Source of the DNA: Amphibalanus amphitrite
Taxonomy: Eukaryota > Arthropoda > Thecostraca > Balanomorpha > Balanidae
DNA: 64,000 nucleotides
Direction of reading: 5' to 3'
NCBI RefSeq assembly: GCF_019059575.1
Contig: NW_024882948.1
Span: 99,419 to 163,418, forward strand
How positions within the stretch are numbered: position 1 is the first letter of the stretch; every line of letters starts with the position of its first letter. Shown piece after piece: positions 45,553 through 55,383 of the stretch. Made by a program: the position numbers and the translations under genes. The notes beneath the pieces are model-generated. The model ran no database searches, was not told the origin of the DNA, and was given only the letters and a program-made list of their open reading frames with translations.

Positions 45553-46330
45553 GGAGGTTAGCTCCTGCAGTCCGGTTAGAGCCCATCCCCGTCCCATCAG
45601 GTCCCGTCCCGTCCGGTCCTGCCCTGTCCGCGGTCCGGTTTGACCACAGCCATGTTCTGTCTGCGGCGTGACCGACACGCCAACAGTGATCGGGCTGGAG
45701 ACAAGCCGCCAAACAGGCTATCCGCCGCTGTTCAGTCTTTGTTTGAGACCAGACAAGGGACTGCCGAACGTTACATGCTCAGGTATGTACGATCGCAACA
45801 GCGGCTGACCATGACTGGCGAACAATCGGCGCCTAACAGACGCGCCGTGCACTGGAAAAACGAACACCTCTGTGCCAAATGATCATGTGGACAACTAACT
45901 ATGTGGAAGTCTGTGTGGACAGTGGACACTGTCCACCTCTGTGAGCGCTGCTGTGGACGCCTCTGCGAACCGCCACCGGCCACCACAGTCGAGCTGCGGT
46001 TAATAACACGGCCGGCTCTCATGACGAGCGTTCAGTGGCGGCACCGGTGATTATAGCCGCACAGGCTGGTCTATTTGTCGTCAGTGTCCATACGGTGGCT
46101 CCCCGCCGGGCCCGCGCGCCAGAGACCAGCCGCGGACCAGCCGGGGACCAGACGGGACCAGGTGGACCCCCGCTGGGTCTGGAGTCTCTCTGGACAGCAG
46201 TGGCGCCGGTGGTGGACCGGAATGGACGGCGGTGGTCACGAGGAACGAGGGCCGGTATGGGAGGGCCGCCTGATGTATGGTGTGGTGGGATGACACGGGA
46301 TACGGACAGGACAGGACAAGTGGCAGGGTA

Positions 46331-46387
46331 GGACAGTGTGGCACGGCAGGACAGTGTGGCATGACAGGACAGTGTGGCAGGACAGGG
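46331..46387. repeat. 18-bp GGACAGTGTGGCA tandem repeat
   Basis: Three copies of GGACAGTGTGGCANGRCA and a partial fourth. Confidence 0.8.
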
Positions 46388-46393
46388 ACCAGC

Positions 46394-46455
46394 CGTCGTC
46401 TGTCCGTCCGTCCGCCCGTCCACCCGTCCGCCGTCCGCCGTCCGCCGTCCGCCGC
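46394..46455. repeat. (CCGTCCG)n array
   Basis: GTCCGTCC units pass into perfect CCGTCCG/CCGCCGT repeats. Related to the CCGTCCACC arrays at 12.2 and 15.3 kb. Confidence 0.85.
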
Positions 46456-48162
46456 TCAGTCCAGTGACGGCGCTGCTGTGGCCTGTAGCGACGTCAGTCA
46501 CTCAAGTCGGGCCTTGTTCCTCGTCATGTTATGACCCTAAATGACGTCTGGTGAATGACATTACCATACATTTGCGCGGCGCCCACCCTGTGCTTACCGG
46601 CGAGGAGTGGTGAGAGGGATGATGGGAGAGGTGTGAGAGAGGAGAGTCATCCGTCTCGCTGCCTCCATTTTCATATGGAGTTATTTCAGGCACACAGAGC
46701 AATATATCATTCGTCTCTTCGTCTCTCGCTTGGAGTTTGTTACGAAAAGAATTATGATGAAATTAAAGTTATGCTAATTAAAATAGATAACAGCAATGGC
46801 GACAATGTCACTATCGCTAAAGCCGCATAGTTTGATAAAACGTCGCATAGTTTGCAGAGTATTATCCTTGTAACGCGAAAATGCTTTCAAATCCACTAAG
46901 CCGACCGGGAAAACCCACTAAACTGTACGGCCAACGACCCCCAAGCTACAACAGCTGTGTGGGAAAACTCTCACTCAGGTGGTCCCTCATATTGTACCCA
47001 GCGTCCACCTTTGGAGCTGCACCGCCCCCTGTCCCCCAGAGTCCGTGTTCGCTGTCCAGTGTCCACGGTCCAGCCCTGTGCACCGTGCAAAACTAGTGCA
47101 CCGTGCACCAGCCCGCGGGGACAATGGCGGCGCTGCACCCGCCTGCACGGGTTCCCGGAGGGGGAGGAGGGGTGTGAAGTGACCGGCGGTCACCAAGCGG
47201 TGCTCCAAGCTAGCTCGATCGCCGCTCCAAAGGTGCACTGACAGGATACTGATGTGCGCCCCACACGCTGGGAATTACCGTGACCGTTAGCAGTTCTCAC
47301 CCAAACAGCCAAGCCTGCGTCATCAGCTACCGGCACGCCATGTATACCCACGGGATCGAAGACAGCACCGTGGGCCCGGCTGGATCAGCTGATAGGGCGG
47401 CATACGCAGCGCAGCGGCAGCCTCATCCGCCGCGTCTGTCTCATCAGGGCGTTCATGGCGCAGCCCATCAGCGGCGGCGGCCAGCAACGGTACCCCGAGG
47501 AGCCGGGAGGCGTGGTTCACACCGTATCTCATTACCCGCCCCCGCCCCCGCCCCCGCCCCGGCCCGTCAGGAGGTAGGCATGGTGTAATAGTCGCACGGC
47601 GTCATGCCTCCCACGAGGTGTGGGCTCCTACAGGTTTCCCATCATCCTATGGGACTCCAGCAGGTCCTCAACTATCGTAAAGAGAGCAAAATTAAGTCTT
47701 GGGAAATATCATAAGTTCTACCGCATTATGTCGACTGTTTCATCGTTGTTGTGTATGTAGTTCAAGCACTAATAACAAGCGACGACCATTGCAAAAGCTG
47801 GCATATTTTTTCACTCAAAAGTATGACCGAGCAAGTCGAAACAACTGAACAGACCACCGTCTCTTAGTTTCTTCCCCCACCCATGGAAACTAAACAGCGG
47901 CGTTCAAGCGAACCAAATTAACACCATACCAGCGTCATGGAAAGGCCGGACCGACTGCGGACCGGGGCCATACCAACACCATCGGTCGTCCATACGATGA
48001 CCGATCGTTGGGTACGTGAGAGCCAATTATCACCTCCCACCGGTCAGCTTACCCGTCGACGAGGAACGATCGTCGGAGGCGACACTCTGAGGAGTCGTCG
48101 CTCTCGACGCAGCACGTGCCGTCAAGGTCGGTATAACTGGGAGGGACGCCGCATGACATGAG

Positions 48163-48253
48163 CTAGACTCCAATGGTGCTGACGTTGGTGGTCTGGGTGA
48201 CGTAATTCGGCCACAGACGCATCAGCCGTAACAGGATTTGGGGCCGATCCAGG
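48163..48253 (-). CDS. Candidate terminal coding exon, function unknown
   Basis: On the minus strand a pyrimidine-rich acceptor (ACCTCCCCGCGGCCCAG) ends at 48254. It is followed by one base and then 29 codons plus TAG, ending LWPNYVTQTTNVSTIGV. Third codon positions are mostly G or C, unlike a random frame in mixed sequence, and the residues look protein-like. The C-terminal IGV would fit a class II PDZ ligand, but that is speculation. The frame is in fact open further upstream (to 48483), so the exon start is uncertain. No polyadenylation signal was found nearby, and no family is recognised. Confidence 0.22.
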
Positions 48254-48950
48254 CTGGGCCGCGGGGAGGTAAATGTCCCAGAATCAGATCCAAAAACCAT
48301 GGAGTCCAGACAGTGCTGGCGTACCACAAGACCAATTAGAGCATTCCAGCCGGTGAGGTCCACACACACGTTCGACAAAGATCGTAAAAGTCGACCGCTT
48401 TGACGGAACGAGAGCCGACGGGCCGGGACAGGGCGGCGGACGCGCTTCCAACCGCGTCCGCGCCACCCGACGGCGGCACTCACACAAGTGTCAGAGCTAT
48501 ATGTTGGAATCGATGTGCGGTTGATAGGGCGGCGCCACTCAGGCAGACACTAACGGATGTGCCACTGAGCACAAAACAGGTAAACGCTGTTAAATGATGA
48601 TATGCACTTAGAAGTCGACGGCAATACCTATTGTTGATTGCATCGACATTTTGTAAACTTTTTTGCTATCTCAAAGCTCTTATCACTTACATAAATCGCT
48701 CATAAATGCATCCGGATTTCTCATAAATATTTACCGTGATGCTTTCGAGCAGCCATAGACAAATGTCAATTGTTTTTATCTGAAGAAGCCTGCGCGGCAA
48801 AAAAAAAGTTAACAATATCAGCACTTACCATATACTATAAACAAATATGATACTCACAAGCCAAACTAAATAAATCCAAAGAACAAAACGTCGAAATGTT
48901 TTGCTATAGATCGAATCTGCCGTGTCTACTGTCTACTTCAGTTTCATCTG
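48254..48950. other. Gene-free stretch
   Basis: GC-rich to about 48480, then AT-rich up to the hAT-like insertion. Nothing recognised. Confidence 0.45.
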
Positions 48951-49370
48951 ACTTGAGTCACTGGCGGATCCAGACTTGCGTTTTGGGGGGGGGCCAACTC
49001 CTGCAAGTAACCAAACCTAGGGTACCCCCAAATCCTGTTTTCTCATCGGATTTAGGCCACTTATTTTTTCGTCACAGCCCTGAAACGATATTTTTTTTTA
49101 ACTAAAAATAAAAAAATAGAAATGGTAGCCCACCCAACCCGAGCCTAAATATTACTTTGAAAACACTTCAAATTGCTTTTGTCGACCAATTAGCCCGCTC
49201 CGGGTCGGTGCGTGGCGCAGCCTTCGCGGGCTGGGAGGTGTCGGTTGGACCCCCTGCCGTTCGGCCCCTGATTAAGCTAGAGCTCGCGGAAAAAAAAACA
49301 GGCGTGTTGCCCGTGAGTGACGAGACGAAGCCGATGATACCCGATTTTAAGGTCCTTGGTCATTGGTTGA

Positions 49371-49546
49371 CCTTCCAGGGCGGTGTTTCACGGTCGTGCT
49401 GACAGCCGCTGACAGCGCATTCCGCGAGCTAAGGTCAGCCTTCGGTAGTGTTGTGGGTATAGGCTTGTTGATGTCTCCATTGAAACCAAAAGTGCCATCA
49501 GCGCTGGCAGCGGCTGGCAGCGTGCCGTGAAACACCGCCCAGGTCA
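49371..49546. repeat. Inverted-repeat foldback inside the hAT-like element
   Basis: Arms of about 43-47 bp (49371-49417 and 49501-49546) share CAGGGCGGTGTTTCACGG and AGCCGCTG words, with about 83 bp between. RNA from either strand would fold into a long hairpin. It could be a tiny MITE, but no target duplication was found. Confidence 0.65.
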
Positions 49547-50228
49547 GGTCACAGACCCAAAAGACGGGAAAATCAGGACCTGTCAGAACCTCCTAAAGTA
49601 AGGCTGTAATACGTTTTTTTTGTGCTGATCACAAATTTCATGTTAGTTTGGATCATAGATAATGTCTTCATGTGTTTAGACCATGTCGGGGCAGGTCAGG
49701 TCAGATCAACCAGTAGGAGTACTTATGGGCGTCCGTATAGCAGGTGTCCACTACCACTGGCAGCTACGTAACATGATACGAAGGCATCAAAACTACTTCG
49801 TAAATGTTCAAATGGTTGCAAAATGCTAAATTCAAAATCAGCTAAACGAAACTATCCTAGAAACATGTTAAACTCGGAGAAGTGCACCGAGGTCATCAAA
49901 GGTCAATGACCTGACTTGACCGTAAGGTGACATTGGCATCCGCCCTAATGCGTGGGAGCAACATCATATCACATGTTTGAGCGTTTTAAACCACGAAAAG
50001 ACTATAAAAGCGCGGATAATGTGAGCCGACATACGCTGAATCGCTATTCCGGCCAAACATGGCCTCCAACATGGCCAAACAGTCTCGAGAAATAGGCCAC
50101 AAGTCAAAGTTCACTTGGGTCAGGGTCATGAAATTTTCAGACTTTGTCACCATGAGGGTACTAAAGTTTCGTCGCGATCGGCTTCATGATACCTACCTTA
50201 CACGATAACTTCACACGTCGATCGAGAG

Positions 50229-50734
50229 TTAAAGGGACTATCCCACCTTTAACATGGGGTTTGAGTTGAGATAGCCAAGTTTGCGGCGAGGTTCAGAAAC
50301 CACTATCTATCTAGGTTGCAACCCCCGCGGCCTCTTGGTGTTGAAGAAATTCGTTCCCTTCATTTGAAAATGGGCCTTGTACAAGGCCCTATCTTCAACA
50401 TGGAGCGACCGTTAGTGTGACGTCACCTCGTTTAGTCATTCTTATTTAAATGGGTTTGTTCGTTGACAAATCGCTTAAAACCTGGTCTGAACTTTGTTGT
50501 GGTGCCTACAGAGTAAAAAGAATCAGCTTTATGACAGTAATGTGGCCTGGGGAAGGAGGTAATTTTGGGCTGTGACGTCACATATTTGAAAGTTTGTGTT
50601 TGGAATATGGGAAGCTTAAGATGTTTAATGAAAAATAAATGCCAGAACCGTGTTCCTGGTCATCCAATCTATAAAGTCGGGCACAATTTAACTGGTTTTA
50701 ACAACATTTTAGAAGGTGGGATAGTCCCTTTAAA
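50229..50734. mobile_element. TTAA-flanked MITE, copy 2
   Basis: Same ends as the copy at 27542 (AGGGACTATCCCACCTTT, complement at the right) with TTAA on both sides (50229-50232 and 50731-50734) and a 498-bp body. The left 140 bp match copy 1 with scattered differences. The rest is unrelated except the right terminus. It is nested in the hAT-like element, so it is younger than that insertion. Confidence 0.85.
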
Positions 50735-51558
50735 GCATGGATGAAGGAGAACCAGGGGATGAAGGTTCTTTCATCCATGGTTAAAGTGTGCAATAAGAAC
50801 TTCTTGGGTGAAGACAAGACCAACACTTTTATCAAGCTCACAGATTTTTAATGATACGGTATTTTCTCTCTACCTACTACGCCCTTCTCACATTCATTTT
50901 TCTTAAGTGTTTTTGGGGACAAAAAATATATGTTGTTCCCCTTTCAGGCTTGGGGGCATGACCCCGTGGCCCCCCTGGATCCGCTAGGCCGAAACTAACT
51001 AGGTCGTTTTCAAACGGTCTGATATTTCAGGTCATAGTTTGCAAACGGCCGGTGTTTTCAGGTAGTTTCATATGGCCTGACTGGGCCAGGCCGTTTGCAA
51101 ACGGACCGAATTTTCATACGGCCTGTAACATATATTCAGATTTCGACATCTGTCGTAGCATCAAATGCTGATGTGGCGCACTCAAAAGCCGGAATTGGTC
51201 CTTGGATGCCGTAAGGACCCTTTTAAGAAATAAGTGACCCGACTGACCCTTAGAGATTGGCCTGAGCTGTGACCGAAATAAGTCTTTTACCGTTTCGCAG
51301 GAAGGGACAAAAAGGTCCCTCACATGCTTCTTGTACAATTACGAAACAAAACAAGTTTTTTTCAACGAAAACTCAGTGAGTTTTCCTAAAAAATTTATTG
51401 CGCATATTCCGTGAATGAAAAGTTGCCGGGTCATGTCAGGTCAGGCTGCCACAGCAAGTTTGTTAACTTGACAGCTCAATCGATATTTATGCAATAAGAC
51501 CTTCTCGGGTGACGATAAGACATGACGACACTTTATGAAGGAAGCTAGTAAACCCGGT

Positions 51559-51843
51559 AGTTTCTCCATAGGCGCGGGAACCGGGGGGAGGGGGCAGTGG
51601 TGGCAGCTTGCCCCCCCCCCCCAACTCTGGGGCCGTGCGGGCGGTGCCCCCACAACTTTCAGACAGAATACCGCTCCTTTTTGCAAATGTTTTCTTTTTT
51701 TGTTGAAAAAGCCAAGGGATGAAAAATAAGTGGCCTAAAACCGGCGAAAAAACTATATTTGGGGGATCCTAGGTTGATCTCTATCATGGTGTGACCTCCC
51801 CCCCCCCCCGTCTAAAAGTAGTTCCCGCGCCCCTGGGTTTCTC
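51559..51843. mobile_element. Nested hAT-like MITE
   Basis: Ends CATAGGCGCGGGAAC (51567) and GTTCCCGCGCCCCTG (ending 51835) form imperfect inverted repeats of the CAGGGGCG hAT kind. Flanks AGTTTCTC (51559-51566) and GGTTTCTC (51836-51843) match at 7 of 8 bases, an aged 8-bp target duplication. The 269-bp body has C- and G-runs and no transposase. Its right part also appears in the next tandem copy, so the duplication came after this insertion. Confidence 0.7.
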
Positions 51844-52396
51844 TACGCTATTGAATCACGCTGCTGATTCTAGTAAGTATCTACTACACAACCTTCTCAC
51901 ATTAATTTTTCTTCGAGCGTTTTGGGGGGCCAAAAGATATGTTGGCCCCCTCTTTCAGGCTTTTTGGGCCCATGGCCCCGGTGGCCCCCTTGAATCCGCC
52001 AGTGGGGGCGGTGCCCCCACAACTTTCAAACGGAATACCGTCCTTTTTTGCAACTGTTTCTTTTTTTTTGTTGAAAAAGCCAAGGGATGAAAAATAAGTG
52101 GCCTAAAACCGGTGAGAAAACTAGATTTGGGGGGATCCTAGGTTGATCTCTATTATGGTGTGCTCCCCCAGTCTGAAAGTAGTTCCCGCGCCCCTGACTT
52201 TCTCTACGCTATTGAATCACGCTGCTGATTCTAGTAGGTATCTACTACGCAACCTTCTCACATTAATTTTTCTCCAAGCGTTTTGGGGGGGGGGGCCAAA
52301 AGATATGTTGGCCCCCCCTTTCAGGCTTTTGGGGGGGCCATGCCCCCCCAAAGCCTGGGGGCAGTTGCAGCCCCCCCCCCCCTGGATCCGCCAGTG
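51641..52396 (+). repeat. 367-bp tandem duplication, two copies
   Basis: The module starting GCGGTGCCCCCACAAC at 51641 restarts at 52008, an offset of 367 bp, and follows the same order: GTTGAAAAAGCCAAGGGATG, AGTGGCCTAAAACCGG, GTAGTTCCCGCGCCCCTG, CTATTGAATCACGCTGCTG, AAAAGATATGTTGGCCCCC, then an ATCCGCCAGTG end. Copies differ at scattered bases. Part of the module also appears inverted at the left end of the composite (about 49007-49074). Confidence 0.8.
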
Positions 52397-52419
52397 ACTT
52401 GAGTCCCAATCTTAGGGTG

Positions 52420-52435
52420 GAAGGGGAGAGAGAGG

Positions 52436-52517
<82 letters not shown>

Positions 52518-52518
52518 C
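52420..52518. repeat. (GA)n microsatellite, interrupted
   Basis: GA/GAGG array of about 95 bp directly after the hAT-like element, with two GG interruptions. Confidence 0.93.
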
Positions 52519-53285
52519 AGTTGAAAAAGAGAGTTGTGACTGCTGTGACTAGGGAATATCATGGGTTTTAACTAACTGTTTGAATATTACGTAATTGGTC
52601 TATGCGTAATCACATACCAATAATTACTGTTGGTTCTCAAGATTCTAAATTTCAAATGGTTGCAGCTAACCTAAAATCCTGCAGGAGCATATACGACGGG
52701 CGCCACGATGAGCGCTAAGAATAACGACCAATGGCTAAGTTAGACATCAAATCTGACACATTCAGCCATGACTCATCACGCTCGATCGCCCTGCAAATGT
52801 CCTTCTGGATCACCCCGGTTCCCCGACACCCCTGCAATCCAGATAGGGGTCTGCAGTTGCAGCTGCCCCTCCCAGCAGACGGAGAGCGGGGCAGAGCAGG
52901 GCAGGGCGTCAAGGCGAACCGGTTGCCGATGACGTCATTTAGTGTCTGTTCACCTGGCATAAACATGGACCGTGGGTCCAGAGAGGGGCTGCCGGACAGC
53001 GGCGAGGGATAGAGGAAGAAAACATTGGATGGTAGCCGTGCAGACAACTTTTAAAAAGAGACTACTTTGGAAACAGAAAGAACGGTCTTCTGAAATTGTT
53101 TGAAGCAAAGCAGGAAGAATAATCACGGAGAAAAGTGCACTTAGGTACGGTGTCGCCATTATTTCACAATCATCGTTAGAGCAGTGCGATTTTTATGGCA
53201 GGAATAATATTTTCAAACGGATATGATGGAAAATCTCGAGGCAATTGACGTCGATGAATAATTTGGATCCTGTCAGAAGCAGTCA
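52519..53285. other. Gene-free stretch
   Basis: Overlapping frames lie at 52731-53012 plus and 52715-53047 minus. Neither has a known domain or convincing splice sites. ATGACGTCAT (CRE core) lies near 52928. Nothing else recognised. Confidence 0.4.
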
Positions 53286-53307
53286 CCAATAGATAATTAT
53301 CTATTGG
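53286..53307. repeat. 22-bp perfect palindrome
   Basis: CCAATAGATAA and its exact complement abut with no spacer. The sequence lies 20 bp before dispersed repeat copy C. Confidence 0.85.
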
Positions 53308-53327
53308 TCTATCTATCTACTGATTAT

Positions 53328-54208
53328 AACCAGTAAAACGCCTTTTGGGCGAAGAACGAGCGAGCGAGATAGTGAGCCCTGCACGTGCGGAAGGGTGAGA
53401 GGGTGCTTCCAACAGGCTTGCGCAAAGCACCCTTCTAACCGGTCGCTAGCGGTGTGCCAAATTTGAACGCAATCGGCCCAGCCGTTCCTGAGATCTGGAA
53501 GCGGCATTCTGCACGTGCGCACGTGCAAACGGGGTCCAAAATGACTTTTGCACGGCACCCTACTAACTGGTTCCCAACCGTGTACCAAATTTGAGCGCAA
53601 TCGGCCCAGCCGTTCTCGAGATCTGGAAACGCCCCCTGCACGTGCGCACGTGCAGTAGCACCCTAACCGCAACACATGGGAATGCATTGCCTGGTGGGTG
53701 CCTACCTGTATGCCAAGTTTCAGCGAAATCGCCCCAGTAGTTACCGAGTTACTGAAATGGGAACAAATTTGGCACCTCTTATTGTTGTATTTTGCACGTG
53801 CACTGGGGGTGACCCACATGCATCGAGAGTATCCTATTTTGTGTAGAAGGGATGCTGCTACCCTACAAAAATTACCGGAAGTCAATCGCCCAAACGGCTG
53901 CTGAGATATGAGCCTCTCAAAATCACTACTTTTGCAAAACAGCTTGAACACCCTTGACTTTTCACGTGGCAGTGGCAACTGGCACGTGCCACGATGGTCA
54001 CTGAGATGTATCAAAAGTAGTCAATTACGGGGTAGAAGGGATGGGGCTACCCAACAAAAAAGACCGCAGGCCAATCGGTCCAGCGGTTGCTGAGATATAA
54101 GCCTCTCAAAAGCGTTACAGGCCGGGCCGGGCCGGGCCGCTCATACTGAGATTTTTCCGTTACATTGAAAAGACTCACTTCGCTCGCTGCGCTCGCTCGC
54201 TCGTAATC
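53328..54208 (+). repeat. Dispersed CGAGCGAG-end repeat, copy C
   Basis: Same orientation as copy A. It starts AACCAGTAAAACGCC, then ACGAGCGAGCGAG, and ends CGCTCGCTGCGCTCGCTCGCTCG. Cores of the AATCGGCCCAGCCGTT type start near 53469, 53598, 53724, 53882 and 54072, one more than in copy A. A GGGCC run at about 54120 takes the place of the GGCC array. The minus frame of 233 residues across it follows the repeat units and is not a gene. Confidence 0.75.
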
Positions 54209-55299
54209 AGGTATGCCAATCAGACAGATCTGACAGGATGTGACAGAACTGCCCGCAGAAGGTCAGGCACAATCGCCTGAAGTGTCTCACTCGTCTGGCC
54301 AATGCCAGGCTGTTTGAGCGGCCGAGACGGTAACAGCGGTGACCAGACTGCAGTCAGTCGGTCTGGCGCTCTGTCCCTGGCGGCAGCTTGGACATTTCAC
54401 GGCTCTGCAACTCAGCCACCCTCGGGTGTCGTCGGGTAGCACCATATAAACACATGACACATCCAGCACATTCAGACGATTTGCAGGATATACAGCAATT
54501 GCATAAGATTTGCAGACGTGCTAGATCTGCCAGGTTTTGCTTCGTTTGTAACATAAGGCGCAATTCTTGTCAGAAAAGGCTTGGCTCTACACGTGTGAGC
54601 TTTAGTCTTCATGGAAGCTGAAGGCGGTCATGGAAGGAAACTGGACAGTAAACACACGAGGTGGGGGTATTGCACCCAGTTGGTCCCACATCTGTTCATA
54701 TCACGAGCGGTCGGATCAGTAGTGCACTATCACAGCGACTTTTAAGTGAAAGATGTGGCTTTACTAGCCAGTTCCATGGAATCAGACACAAATCTCAGCA
54801 ATGACATCACGGACTTGATAGCTAGCACTGGATGGTGGCGATACTGGTGACAGTGCCGGTGACAGCGGTGACGACCGTTGACACCACGGCTCAGCAAAAC
54901 GTCCCGGTTCGAGGATAGCCGAGAGAGCTGTCAGGGATAACGGGCCATCACGTCCATAATTAACGAGCCCGCGCCGGATAGTGACGAAAGCCCCGGATCA
55001 CAGCCGAGCCAAAGGCGACCGAGCTAGGCAATATTTGGCCCCATTGAAATTCAGATTCAGTGATAACCAAATGTAGGTTGACGTGATAAAATCTTGAAAG
55101 CAGGAAACAAAAACAAACCTGGAATGTTGGCCAGTCGACAATGGAATAAACATGGGGAGATAGGAAGACAAACGCATTGCGATGGCAGGATTTTTCGGGC
55201 GTGAGCGTATTAATGTGCCGAGGGGCTATCGGCAGCGGCCGACTAGAAAGAGGCGTGGTGGTGTGAGCCGCGGAGAGAGATGAGGCGGGTGATGGAGCG

Positions 55300-55383
<84 letters not shown>

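Larger units (their letters stand above)
41940..45557 (-). mobile_element. Ty3/gypsy-like LTR element, compact, young insertion
   Basis: Two 271-bp direct repeats (41945-42215 and 45282-45552) with TGTAGT..ACTACA ends are flanked by an exact 5-bp target duplication GGAGG (41940-41944 and 45553-45557). The 3066-bp internal region is filled by one minus-strand frame with reverse transcriptase, RNase H and integrase parts in gypsy order. No gag part is recognised. The LTRs look identical, so the insertion is very recent. On the minus strand a purine-rich AGGGTGAGG precedes the 3' LTR, as a polypurine tract would. The whole element is only 3.6 kb, short for the family, and looks incomplete. Confidence 0.92.
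45558..48162. other. Gene-free stretch
   Basis: GC-rich to about 46500 and again at 47000-47600 and 47930-48162. Repeated GTGCACCGTGCA words lie at 47076-47110, and a (CCCGCC)n run at 47535-47563. No gene recognised. Confidence 0.4.
48951..52404. mobile_element. Composite hAT-like element with 8-bp target duplication
   Basis: Perfect 15-bp terminal inverted repeats CACTGGCGGATCCAG (48959-48973 and 52382-52396) are flanked by an exact 8-bp duplication ACTTGAGT (48951-48958 and 52397-52404). CA..TG ends and 8-bp duplications are the hAT signature. No transposase frame is seen in the 3.4 kb. Inside are a foldback (49371-49546), TTAA MITE copy 2 (50229-50734), and a right part made of three related end modules with CTGGATCCGC-type ends near 50975, 51989 and 52382. 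Of these, the last two lie in a 367-bp tandem duplication that also carries a second hAT-like MITE. Confidence 0.85.

Noticed and set aside
53313-54014. 233-residue minus frame with cysteine-rich repeats
   Set aside because: The residues repeat with the DNA units of the dispersed repeat, and the same pseudo-peptides appear in copies A and B. A by-product of the repeat.
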